Shown: positions 38,021 through 51,000 of the stretch, piece after piece
Layout: the number at the start of each line of letters is the position of its first letter
Position numbering within the stretch: the first letter of the stretch is position 1
NCBI GenBank assembly: GCA_034509925.1
Contig: CM067537.1
Location: 1,357,501 to 1,421,500, forward strand
Length of the DNA: 64,000 nt
Origin: Hirudinaria manillensis
Lineage: Eukaryota; Annelida; Clitellata; Hirudinida; Hirudinidae
Reading direction: 5' to 3'
The notes under the pieces: model-generated
What the model saw: the letters and a program-made list of their open reading frames with translations, nothing else
The model's database searches: none
What the model was told of the DNA's origin: nothing
Translations under genes and position numbers: made by a program

Positions 38021-41000
38021 ATGACGCAGTCCCTTCAGAAAATAAACTTCTCCGACATGTTGCTGTGCGTCTTCCTGTACATATTGCTCTATCGAAGTGA
38101 GATTAAAACGATTTTTTTTTGACTAATCATTCACTAATTTGAACATTCTAATGTGAACAAATAAATTCCAGTCAAAAATATTCTACGCGTTCGTGTGTAA
38201 CATCATATTCATCTCATTCTGTTACTAAGTAACTTTAGTAAATTTTAAATTCAAATTTTTTTGGTGTCAAATTGTTCCAATATGATCGTAGCATAAGGAT
38301 CTGTACATTTGAAGGCGCATACTAACTTTATAAAAGCAAAATGGAGACATTGAAAGCACCATTTTGCCGTGACTTGTTTTAATGCTGCAGGCCTATATGA
38401 CAGTATAAAAGCAAAAGACGACATCTGAGGATATTAATTAATAAATAATAATTAATAATAATCAGTTAATCAAGTCCAGAAAATAGTTTCAGGCTGACAA
38501 TATACTATTTTTGTTAATAATATCGTTAATTGTTGTCGTTATTACATTATTGTTAATAATAATTTTATTATTGTTATGTTGCTGAACTACGTATCTATAA
38601 GACGTATCTACGTATCTATTTCAATCTTCTAATCGTCTCATATGCCTACCCATCGATGCACAGGGGTAGAAGGAGTTAACGTAGCCTCTAGGAAGAATGT
38701 CACGTGCGGTCCCCATCTCCTCCCAGAAGGAATTACAGATGGCATTTACGATATAGAAAGTCCGGTAGTGGTCCGCAGAGCTTGTCCTTCTTTGGCAATC
38801 AACTTGTTAGATGAATACTTTATACACTACGTCGAAGTTTTCCAAGCCATAAAGCCGAAGGATTTGATGCGTGAGTTTTGCATTCTTAATTTTTTGATCG
38901 GGTCGGTTGAAAGTTTTTGTCTCCTGGCACGGATGTTTTTCTTGACTCGTCTGCAACGCTACGGTTTTTTTTTTTTTTTGAGTTTATGAGTTTATTGAAC
39001 AAACAATTATGTACACAAACGAAACAAATGAAACTTAAAATACAACATTTTGATAGAGCTAATTTATTTTATTTATTTATTTATTTATTTATTTCTCAAC
39101 AAATTGAAGGGTCATCCAATGACCACTAACACAAATTTGAATAAGTACAGCAGATTGTGCGTAAATAAAGTGCAGAAGCAAGCTTAAATTGATAGGTATT
39201 TGTTAAAGTCAGTAGTCGAGATGCAGGATTTAAATCGGGATAAAGTTGAGGAGTTTATTATATCAAGGGGTAAGGAGTTCCAGGGCTTGATGATCCGGTT
39301 GGTGAAAAAGTTCTGCCTGTGACTGGTGAGACACTTCTCTTGGCGTAGACGAAGGGGATGACCACGGGTTCAAATACAAAAGTTTCAATGTGTAGTCAAT
39401 GCTTCTTTTAGAAACGTACTTGAAACATACTTTCGGCGTAAGTTAAAGAATTAGATAAATGAACTGAGCATAAGACGCTTCCCCTCTTTCAACGATGGCT
39501 TTAGCAAGTTAATTAGCCATCAATAAATCATCAATAAATCAATCATCAATCAATAGTTTATCACCATTTTTTCATACGTTCCATCAGCTGGAGGGATACG
39601 AAACTGGGATTACTTTAACACATACTTGAAGAACGATTATGGGGGTCTTCACGATTGCGGAACATACCAGAAGATGTCCACACCACCTGAATATCGTGTC
39701 GGATTCAGAGTAAACTGCGTGGGTTGGGACAAGCCTTTCAGATATGTTGAAATAAGCTCCACTACCAACTACGGTTACTCCATTGCCGAAATAGTGGTTC
39801 ATTCTATAGGTGTGTGCTATTACTGTTACTTTGTCTTTACAACGGCAATAGAATAGCGTACATTTAATGACTAAGCAAGTCGATTAGCCAAACTTGTGAT
39901 CGCGATGCTATGGACGATTTGATAGCCGGGTAGCCACACGTGCGAAGAAAATCACTGATATCCTTCGATATTCATTCTTTTTTCAGGAAAAGGCTTACCA
40001 CGGATGGGAATTCTCCTGTATCGCGGTTGTTTGAAAGATTTTTATGTTATGCGAAAAGAGACAGGTCACAGCATTATGACGTGTGGATATTTATGTACCC
40101 TTTACGGATTTTTCGCCATGATGGTGTGAAGGTTTTTCAGTGCAATTCTAGATATAATTTAAGGGAACATGTTATTTTATCTAATTTATTTATTTTTATT
40201 TTAGCGCGAAGCCAATTTCTGCGCTCTCGGCTAACTTCTGGACTGTCTGTAAGACTTATTCCCATAAGAAAGGCCTATGTAACCTTGCCTACCAGCCCTC
40301 TTGTTCCGACTTCTACGAACATCAAGCGGGCGCTTTATCCTTTTCCCTCTAGCTCCATTGACAGCTCTTCGTAGCGGTCGCTCTTCAGAGCATTACTGAG
40401 TTCCATATATATATATATTATTTTTTGTATATATATATATATATATAACCGGTGCGGTTAGATTTCACGTTCCATATCCGGTTAATTTCAATCTCAGTGA
40501 AAATTTCAATCTCCAGGTCCTTGCATTTGCAATTTTTTTCAGCCTCTTTAAGCGCTACGTTTTTATCATCTGAAGCGTCAATTAGCATAGACGACTGGAT
40601 GGATGGTGACTTGGATTTCCTGTCATGGACGGCAGTCCCAAGTCTGTTGGCCAATAGTTTCCTGTCCGTGGTTATCGCGAAGTTATCATAAGATGGTACA
40701 CTCGTTTATATTTATCACAGTGTTGAGGTGTGTTCGTACCGTTTCTTTGGAACTTCACATCCTAGCTCACGGCATACAACCCAGTGAATGTAACTGGCCA
40801 CCTTATTATGTCGGTGCAGATATTCAGTTGCTGCTAGCACGGTGAAACTCGACGTTATGTGGCATATGGTTTCTTGGGCCCTGCCACAGATTCTGCAATT
40901 GCCATCTATCTGTTGCTTCAGTATCATTCGTTGATGATATTTTGTGTGTAGTGTTTGGTCCTGAGCTGCCATGACTGAAACTTCAGTTTCGCCTTTGAGC

Positions 41001-41285
41001 CAACGCTTCTTGACGAAGCACGGCTGCTCTTTTGTCCTCACAAGGCTTTTCTAAAAAAGAATTGTCCATGCATGGGTTTTTCCCTCAATTCATTTATTCT
41101 TTCTTTCTCCATGTTGTCCTTTAACATTTCTTTCAAGGATGTTTGAACTGTGGGCAAAGGCAGATATTTATTTTTAATTGTCTTTGCTTCCTTAAGGAGA
41201 GATTATTTTGCCTTCCCTGCTTCATGCTTTTTGTTTAAAGAGCCTGCCTTTGCCTTATTCAATAAAATCTCTCAAACTAAACATG

Positions 41286-41380
<95 letters not shown>

Positions 41381-44338
41381 CTTCCGAAAACCTGATTGTG
41401 TTGGGGTTCCAGCCTGATTCACCTGAGAACGTCTTTGTCCTTTCTAGTGTAGGACAAAATAGCTGGGTAGTTACAGAACCTTTAAAAGTTGATTTTTTTT
41501 TGTAGGAAAAAACTTGCTACTGCTTTAAAGATTTTAAACCTCCTGACGAGATCGAAACAAAGAGATGCTATTACAAGTGCCCGGTTGAACCAGAATATTA
41601 TTGTGGCGGGAGGATTGGTTATTCGTATTATCTATGTAATTATGAATATGTAATTGTTCGATCGTTTATTGATTTATCTATGGACGTAGTTATTGTAACT
41701 ATTTATTAAGTGCTATTTAAGCATTGGTAAGCTTTTTTTTTTACAAATGAATTAAATTTAATTCTTATTTTCAGCACATTTCCAGCTGCCATATTACTAC
41801 GGTTGCATGCAAGGAAAGTTGAACTGCAGCAATAGGATATGCACAATAGATTACGAAATGACAGTAGAAAAGTGCCAGGCATTCTGCGAGAAAAGCATAT
41901 TTGCCAATATACAAGTAATTTGACTTTAGATTTTTGATTTTTTTTTTAAATTTACGATATTGATTACCATCATTGTAAATTACAGTATTCATCCTCTTTC
42001 CAGGGTCATTACTGTTTGTGTGATGATATTGAAGGAATAAGGCCTGTTTTTTTTAAGAAGTGCACCAAGAACTGCACCGGAAACCCAGATGATATCTGCG
42101 GCGGAAATCAAACTCACACCAGATACTCAAGTGTTACGACTTTATTTTTTTTTCTTTTTGATTTTTTAATAACGAACGATTCATTCTCAAGCCTGCCGGA
42201 ATACTTTTAACTTAATGCCTTGTTCCGTGCTGATACAATGCAGTAACTGGATAGACAAATTTGGGGTCTGCAAGGGCGCATGCAAAATAGGTTACAAGGG
42301 AGAATACTGTTTGGAAAGGGGTAATCGAGCGTCGTGAGATTTTGTTCTTGTACAGCGTAGAGACCTGCTGGCGGGCTTTCAAAGCACTTCAAAGCGGGCC
42401 ATTATGTTCTCAGCCAAGATTTTACTTTTAAGATCGCTTAAATTACGGCTAATACTAACCTTTCTATAGCGATTCAACCTCCTAGAAATCTCAGAAATTA
42501 AGAAATACAAGATCTTCTGTGGGATGCATAATGGCGTGGTCGGGCCGGACATTCACATATCGCATTAGAAGCTTCGAGCTATTCACCTCTAGCGGGACGG
42601 GCTTAGGAAAAAAAAAATCCGGCCCGTGCAGGTCTCTAGTTTAGTTTTATTTTTCTTATTTTTTATATCCGATTCGAAATGTTAACTATTTAATTAAGCA
42701 AGATTAGATCGAGCAAAACAAAAACGAAATTGTGTACTCGACGTGTAAAGCGCTACGTAATGATTCGTCCTCGAATGTTCAGATTTGAGTCGCATACTCT
42801 TCGACTACGAGTACCACGAATCGACCACACCGACTACTAGTACGACGACAGTGACGACAACGACTACTACACAGTTGACCACGACCACTACCGTAAAGAC
42901 CACGCCCACCACCAGAACGACCAAACTTAGGACCACAACAAGGACTACCTCGGTTACTTTCAAAATCTATATTGACGCCTGCCAGCCGGAGCCCTGTAAA
43001 AAAGATAACAAATCCATATGCATCAACATTCCAACTGAAGATTATTTTTGCCAATGCGTCCCAGGATATGCCAAGAAAGATTCCAACACACGCTGTGAAG
43101 GTCCATCGCTTTTAGTTTCATTGTTGGTTGCTATCTCTGTTACAACATCCCTGTTACAATTTTTTTTAACGCTACTCATTGGAGCGTTGTTGAGCTGCTC
43201 ACTCAGGCGGATTAATTGATTGATCAATTGATTAGTCAAGAAATTAAAAAATGTATCAATTGACGGTAAGTCAGATATCGACGAGTGCAACGAGGAGGAA
43301 TCTGTGTGCGACCCTCAAACGACCAAGTGCAAGAATCATCCCGGATTCTATGAGTGCGATTGCAAAGATGGATTCACGAACGATGAATTCGACATCTGCA
43401 CAAGTACTTCTACCATTTATCTGCCGGCCGCGCGCTAACAAAATGATTTAATTTCAATTTTCGGCACGACTATCTTTCATTTTTCTCTCTCATTCTGCAC
43501 GCAATTTATGTCGTTATCTAAGCGACAGGAGTGGCGCTTTATTCTTTAATTGTTTATTTTTTTTTTTTGTACTCAGATACCTTCGTATCCTTCGTAAGGT
43601 CTCACGCCATAGCTATTCCAACATTTGTAACCGCTACCTCCACTTTCGAGTTCTACCTTTTTTTATATTTTTTAGCGAAAAAAAAAAGAAAATTCTTATT
43701 TAAAGCTTAAAATTAGTTAATAAGTTATCTGATTATTTCGTTTTCACCTAGTGAACGTAAGTGCAGTCACCGGCGTTGAATACGATACGGACAGCTATGC
43801 TATGACTTTGTTCTACATTGCTTGCTTGGGACTGATAGGCGTACTCCTGGCTATATACTTGTACGTCTTGCAATCCATTATTATTTATTTATTTATTTAT
43901 TATTTTGTAATTAAAATTGTTTTCTCAATTAAAAGTTAGTTAAATAGTCGGACAAATCCCTTCGACATTCTGATAAAAACTCATAATTCTTGAGAGTTAT
44001 ATTTTTAAAGAAAATATAACGCAATGAGATTCTAAAAAGCCCTGCTGGGCGACTGATGACTTTGACAAGAAAGAAGACCCTGCACGCGCCCATTGTTGAC
44101 GACCTTAAAGGTTTAAGTACCAAACTAACAGCTTAAAAAACATCCAAGATGGACGGCGCATGAGTTTTCACACTTAATTTAGATATTTAGCATTCATTCA
44201 TCCATCCAACCATCTATTCATCCATTCATCCATCCATTCATTCATTCATTCATCCATTCATTCATTCTTATTTTCTGCCATTCAATTGAATGTGAATTCA
44301 GTTACGACACGGCAATCGACGTAGACGATGAAGATTGA
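38021..44338 (+). CDS. Receptor gene G: same architecture with Thr-rich mucin-like linker
   Basis: Twelve exons, 586 residues: 38021-38096, 38664-38870, 39588-39809, 39987-40123, 41506-41635, 41775-41914, 42004-42130, 42192-42320, 42783-43100, 43275-43403, 43752-43860, 44302-44338. The signal exon has a hydrophobic core MLLCVFLYILLY, so Met13 is an alternative start. F5/8-like domain to about 168 (VNVASRKN, YSIAEIVVHSIG), WSC1 to 257, WSC2 to 346, EGF-like to 389 (CKIGYKGEYCLE). Then comes a linker of about 50 residues, mostly Thr, likely O-glycosylated, and an EGF to 495. EGF-Ca (DIDEC) to 538. The helix follows NVSAVTGVEYDTDSY. The tail is only about 12 residues and acidic (YDTAIDVDDED). 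Its WSC2 exon lengths match F almost exactly. Introns hold two retroelement fragments and an ATT repeat. Confidence 0.85.
38965..39370 (-). mobile_element. 5'-truncated LINE 3' end in an intron of gene G
   Basis: On the - strand, codons from about 39365 down to the stop at 39184-39186 read TRGHPLRLRQ … FFTNRIIKPWNSLPLDIINS … STLSRFK. This parallels the C-terminus of the LINE in gene A (TRGHNYKLR … FFSNRIVKSWNTLPAHVVNS). A 3' UTR and a poly(A) tail (poly-T at 38965-38979 on +) follow. The same UTR end occurs at 56518. It is another member of the Jockey/CR1-like group, heavily truncated. Confidence 0.8.
40440..41041 (-). pseudogene. C-terminal fragment of a second non-LTR retrotransposon family
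   Basis: On the - strand two adjacent frames read as the tail of a retrotransposon polyprotein. The first has GETEVSVMAAQDQTLHTKYH and CRICGRAQETICHITSSF, a C-x2-C-x6-H knuckle. It then has HNKVASYIHWVVCRELG. The second has ITTDRKLLANRLGTAVHD, ALKEAEKNCKCKDLEIEI and RIWNVKS. I recognise the block order from a widespread reverse-transcriptase family but cannot name the clade. It lies between the two WSC1 exons of gene G in the opposite orientation, with frame breaks. Confidence 0.75.
41286..41380 (+). repeat. (ATT)n microsatellite in gene G intron
   Basis: About 31 uninterrupted trinucleotide units between the two halves of WSC1. It produces false poly-Ile and poly-Tyr frames. Confidence 0.97.
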
Positions 44339-44490
44339 CTCCTCCTCCTCCTCCTCCCTCCTTTTTTGGTAACAAAAAAAAAAGTAAGATCTGAAAAGTG
44401 AATTATTTTTTATTGCTAATTTATTTTTGTGCCAAAAAATGCAGCAAATTTAAGCAACTAGATCGTGTCTCAGGAAAACGTGCGAAGGAA

Positions 44491-44640
44491 CGAATCAATC
44501 AATCGAACGAATCAATCAATCTAACGAATCAATCAATCGAACGAATCAATCAATCTAATGAATCAATCGAACGAATCAATCAATCGAACGAATCAATCAA
44601 TCTAACGAATCAATCAATCGAACGAATCAATCCCCATCGA
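44491..44640 (+). repeat. 17-bp minisatellite downstream of gene G
   Basis: About nine copies of a unit like aatcaatcaatcgaacg, alternating gaacg and taacg ends. It lies between the convergent 3' ends of gene G (+) and gene H (-). Confidence 0.85.
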
Positions 44641-44743
44641 ACGAACGAAGAATGAAAGACGTCTTTAGAAGCCGAAAAGTTCAAGATCACACCTTTTAGA
44701 TCATCATTGTCTGGTAAGAACTCTAGGAGGCGTTTTAAACTCC

Positions 44744-47700
44744 TTAAACATCACTTCGATCTGACACGCATAAAAAAAAAATTTTTTCATAAATTCTTGA
44801 AAATCTGTCGGAAAAGAGAAGAAAAAAACACATTTTATTCCATCGAATCGATTTCTGGCTCTTCTTCAATAAACTCTTCCGCAAACTCTTCTTTCGGGTC
44901 TTCGACTTCTTCGGGGGAGGTCGCCTCTTGGCGTCCCTCCTCGGTCTTTGGAGGAGCCACGAAGCTAAACGAGATTTCACGTTCTCGTCACATCGGTTGC
45001 GGTTGCGTTTTGCTGGCTCGGCTTTCACGGGCCGATCGTTAGCGGGGAACATGCGGGGTTGCGAGAGGCTGCTGGCATCGCTTGTCCGAGTCGTTTGAGA
45101 ATTGTTCGCGAGTTGCAAGCGTTGTGTGCGCCTAGCTTTTAAGCTTACTAAAACTCTAGAAGCCTGATGGTCACCTTAGGGGGGGAGTTTACTGTGGCTT
45201 GCAGTGATCACTGTCGATCGAGCCAGCCTGCTACCGTCTTTATGTTATGGTGAAGTCGACGACGATGGTAATGGTGATGATGGGACACGAGAACTAACCA
45301 CGAGAGTATGGAAATGGCCAGAGCCCCGAGGAGAGGAATGATGACGAGGATGTGGTCCAGAATGCTTCCCTCGCCGCCAGTTTCGAGTCCGGTCTTATTG
45401 GCTGAATAATGGAGGTGGTTGACATGATGGTTTGATAGTTAAGAACCATTTAGAGAGATTTTTTTCTATGTCAGGTATCAGAACGACGTCCTAATTTGAA
45501 GCCACGATTTAACTTTTATTTTCAATTTTTAACACTTAATAGACTTCTACACTAGCTCATTTAAAGAGTGGATGGATGAATGGAATCGATGGATGGATGG
45601 ATGAATGGAATCGATCAATGGATGGATGAATGGAATCAATGGATGGATGAAATAGACTTCTCCTAAGCTAGCTCATTCAAAGAGAGATATTAGATGAATC
45701 CACATAAAAATATGACAATGAAATTGCAGAAATAGAAATAAATAAAAAAAAATAAATAAATGAATAACAGTCACCGTACAGGTGCAAACGTCCTGCGAGA
45801 CCATGTTGTGTCCGAGTTTGCAGCTGCAACTGTACGTCCCTCGTTGGTTCTGACAGGTGGAAGTTCTCGTGTCACAGGGTTCGAAGGTGCATTCGTCCAC
45901 GTCTGTCGAAAAGAAACAAGAAAAGGAACGCAATTTTAGCTAGAATTTCGAAAAAAAAAAAAAACAAATTATGCGCCCGAGTTACCCGCATTTGGGGTAA
46001 TCGCAGCCTTCAGCCAACCCCGGGTGCAATGGATCGGCCTCCGACTGGGTGTGCTGCCTTTTTGATCACGGCTACCACCTACGCTGGGAAATAGGATGAC
46101 AAAATGACGATTTGGGACCAAATTTGGCACTCCTGGATCAGACAAAGGTGGTTTAGAGTCGAGAAATACGAGCAAAACTGCCGAAGGTCCCGTTAACGTT
46201 CAGGTGCATACGTCTCACAACACAACGCCTCCTCACTAAACGATTAGATACTTCCTCCTCTGGGGATCCATCTCCGGTCTTTTCAAAGGTCGACGGTCAC
46301 TTGCAGGTCTTGCTTCCGAAGTCCGTGGTTGCCACACCCCCCCTACCCCTATGCAGACCGACAAATGTCAATTCAATTCAATTCCTCCAATATTTTAAGT
46401 GCCTTTTTTATCCAAGTCCTAGGATGTCAAGGCACTGCCGACGCACATTACCATAGACACGACCGAGCACAACATAATGAAATAATGAGAACAAAAGACA
46501 ATTAAAAAAAAAAAATAATAATATGCAAACTAAAATATTTAAGAATAACATTGAATAAACAAATGAGTCTTTAAATGTTGAATTAGTACGATTATAAAAT
46601 TTGCACTCACCTATGCAGACTGACCCGATGTGATCCATTTCGAACCCGGCCCGACAGACGCACCTGTACGAGTTGCTGTTGAGTCGGATGCACACGGTGT
46701 CGGAGACGTTCTTGCAAGCATCTTTGGGCACGCATTCTTCATCCTTAAAAAAACAAAAAACAAAATAATAAATATATGAATAAAAAATAAAAATAAATAA
46801 ACAGAAAACGATTTCCCTTGATTGGAATTAAATATAAAATATGTAAATTTATAATAAATATAATAATATAATAAAAATAAATATAATAATAATAAATATA
46901 TAACGATAAATAATAATAAAATAATAAATATATAACTTAATATATATATATATATATACATAAACATGAGTAAAAATGTTAATGTACAGAGGAATATCAT
47001 CATCATCATCATCATCATCATCATCTCCTGTACTAACAGAAACCACGTGACCCAGTTGAGGCATTGGCGCCGTGACCGCAAATGGGCCCCCGGTTGGCAT
47101 AAAAGCTGCGAAGGTGGTTGGAAAAATAATTAAGTTATAAATTCTGGAAATGCCGTTAACTTAATATTAAAAAGTTGGACTTTATGTTATATATATTATG
47201 TTGAATGTTATATTTTATATATTATATTGTATATTATATTTTACATATTGTGTTATATATTATATTATATATTATATTGTATATTGTATTTTATACATTC
47301 TATTTACATATATTAACGTATCAAAATTAATAAATTGGCTGCATCTATTATAGATTAAATATTATATCATATTTTGTGTTACATATACATTATGTATATG
47401 TATGTGTTAATACATCACACTTAATATATTGGATGCATCAAGACAATCCAACCAAACTGACAAGCTTAGAATAATTCGAGAGTCTGATCAACAATTTACG
47501 ATTGTTTAAGGAAAACCATTTCCCTCTACGTTTAGCTCCTGATTAGATTTTAAATTAAATTTAATTTTGAATAATTATTTATTTATTTATATATTTATTT
47601 ATTTATTTGCTTGTTTATTTTTGTTTTTACACATTTCGAGGCAGAAAGAGCCTATGAAACCCAGTTGACATTTGCTCCTGCAAACTCCGAACTCATCCCA

Positions 47701-47959
47701 GTCCTCACACTGCAGTCTCCCCAGCCACGGCACTCCATTGTAGAACGCCCCGTCTGTGATTGGATTAATTAATTAGCATAATTAACATTAACATAATTAA
47801 TCAACGTAATTAATCTGTTATATGCTCCGGCAGACCGAGCTTGATTCTTTGTCCATTGTCTGGGACGACACATTAAACTAATTAATCATATTTACTTATT
47901 TATTCATTCATTCATTCATTCATTCATTCATTCATTCATTCATTCATTCATTCATTCAT

Positions 47960-48002
<43 letters not shown>

Positions 48003-51000
48003 TTATGTTAATTACATAACTTTATGACAGGCAAGACATTCCACTACGGCCATTGAACGAATCATTGAAAAATAAAATTGTTCAAATGATTTGAAGAAGA
48101 AAACAAAATAAAAGAAAGGAAAAAAAATGGCTGAAGCAATAATAAGTTATCTCGTTAGCTAAATGTATTTCCAGTCCAAACTAACAATAATAATAATAAT
48201 AATAGTAATAATAATAGTAATTATTATTATTATTATTATTAATACTAATTGCTATGACTGCTAACAATTAATTAACAATCAAAGCAATAATAAATACTTA
48301 TGTAAACGTTTGCGTATTTCTTGCCACCACAATATTTCTTCTGATCGCCAGTGCATGAAACGTTGCAGGATTTGTATTCATTGAAATTTGGATGTATTAT
48401 CGTATTCAAGCAGTAACACTCGTTGCCATTCTAATAAACAAATAAATAAAAATAAATTAATTAATTTAATTAATTATTATTATTAATTAATTAGTAAATA
48501 AATTAAAAAATTGAAACTGGGGATCAAAAGATTCTGTCTGCATACTGCTTCTTCTTCTTCTTCTTCTTCTTCTTCTTCTTCTTCTCCAATAGATAAAAGC
48601 ATATACAAGAAATAATGAAATAATGTTTTTGATGGAATTTTTGTGAAATTTGATAAAAGAGTTTTCACTTTTGAATTGAAAATTAAGATATATCCAGATT
48701 ATTATTTATTATTATATTATATTATTAAGATATATCCAGATTATTATTTGTTATTATATTGTATTATATTATTTATTATCCAGAGTCTATCCATAGCTAA
48801 TGAGTATCTAATGCATTTTTACACATTTAATTTATTTATATATATATATATTGATAGAAACTCTTGAGCGAGCGTTATGACAGGGATCTTCAGAGGAATG
48901 GCCCCCTCTACGAGTGTTTCGGCCCTGAATCCTGACACCCTCGGGGGCTGGGCCGCATCCGTTGATCAAGCGGATGTCCCTGCCAGATACTTTCTTCCGA
49001 TAACCAGACAACGACTTCCGACAAACAAACAATACTTGCACCGCCATTTTACGAAAAATTCCGCGAGGGCTCCGCGATATATATATATATATTCTCTCTC
49101 TCTCCCACTCTCACCTATATATATATATATATATATTATTTTATATTATTTATTATCCAGAGTCTATCCATAGCTAATCAGTATCTAATGCATTTTTACA
49201 CATTTAATTTCAAGCATTTTATTTCATAAAGAAAATATATCCTATACATATCCTCTTATTTTGAGCTTTGTATGACTTTTAAAATCAAGGTCAAAATCAA
49301 TACCCAGCCAGTCAGAGGACCCTAAAAGGCCCACTAATATGACCGACCATAGGAAGAAGAAAAAATAACGAGCAAGATGGCAAACAAGCAAACAAACAAA
49401 CATTAAATTACAAAATTTACAAAAAAAATTACATTTAAAAATTTATTAAAAAAAAAAAACTCGCCCCCAAACATCACCTTGACGATAGAGACGATGGCAT
49501 TCCTGCACCTGACGAGGCACCTGAGGACGGTCATGTTTCCAAAGATCGTGATTCCGTTTATTTCTGAAGTTTCGCGATGGCAACCGTTGCTATAGGGCAG
49601 CTGGAGATTCACTGAGAATCAAATTCTGAAATTATTCTTCACGTTTTTTCCGGTCGCTTTTTGAATCGCTTCTTAGGGAACTTACAAAAAGTATTCGTAC
49701 AATAGGAAATCATGGTTTCAAAACGTACAAAAAGTATTCGTACAATAGGAAATCATGGTTTCAAAACGTACAAAAAATATCCGTACAATAGGAAACACGA
49801 GATTTCAAATTCAAAACTATATAATAGAGCCATTAACTCTTAGCATTCAAGCAAATTTATTTAAGTATTTATATATATTTAAAGTAACTTAATTTACGAA
49901 AATTTTTAAATAAATAAAAAAAAAAGTTTAGCAACAAAAACAAATGAATATATATTTGATTGACAAATGACTTTTGAAAAGCTTGAGTGTACTTTTGATT
50001 GTACTTTTGATTATACTTTTGATTGTACTTTTGATTGTACTTTTGATTTTACTTTTCTAACAAGAAGCTTATTAATGACACGAACCTATAAATATGGAGA
50101 AGATGTCTTGACCACCGCAATACTGACCGTTGCATCTCTCGTTGCACAATTCCAAAGGCAATAAATCGGCCTGACTCGGGAAATTCCCGCAATGGCATTG
50201 TTGACCTTTCTGCAAAACAAAACTTAACTTGAGTTAGTGCTGGCTGCACTAAGATCACATCATCATAAAAAAAAAGGGATTTGAAGTCCAATTCAGGTTA
50301 TGAAATGTTAATGTTATTTTTTTGGCAGTTGTGCCCTGCGATGGGATTTCTGAAGGCAATGTATCTGCTTGAAAGTGTTGCAAGTGTTGTATTGCAATAA
50401 CTCTATTATTGTTTTGTATATATAGTGTAGTTTATTGTATATGTGGTATAACTTTATTATTGTATTGTATATATAGTATCATATTACAATAACTCTGTTA
50501 TTGTATTGATTACATAATATTGTATTGCAATAACTCTATTATTATATTGTATATTTAGTAATGTATTGCAATAACTCCATAACTGTATTGTATATTATTG
50601 TATCGCAATACAATACAATTAATCGTCAATCGATTCGTTACTTTTAGTCCGGCAAAGACGTAACTCTTCCCGCATTTGTTGACACAATCCCTGAAACTCG
50701 TGAGGTTCGACTTCTCATAAGTTTCGAATCCTTTCGAACATCCGTAATGTATCGTGAGCGCATCATTTGGATTTCCCGAAGCTGAAATGATTGGTCATTG
50801 ATCCTGGCCATTTATCAATATTAATCAATATATATATATATATATATGTTACTGTTGTTGTTGTTGTTATTTCTGCGGATGTTGCTGCTGTTAATTTATT
50901 GCAAATTAACTAAGGTCGCCTTTTTAATTAAGTTATTCGTTAACCATTAAACGACAACAATGACAACAACGTTAACAGCAGCTGTCCCAAATGTTGTGAT

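Noticed and set aside
44707..45042. + strand Ser-rich frame opposite gene H's tail
   Set aside because: Antisense shadow of the Lys/Arg-rich - strand frame, with no start context or module.
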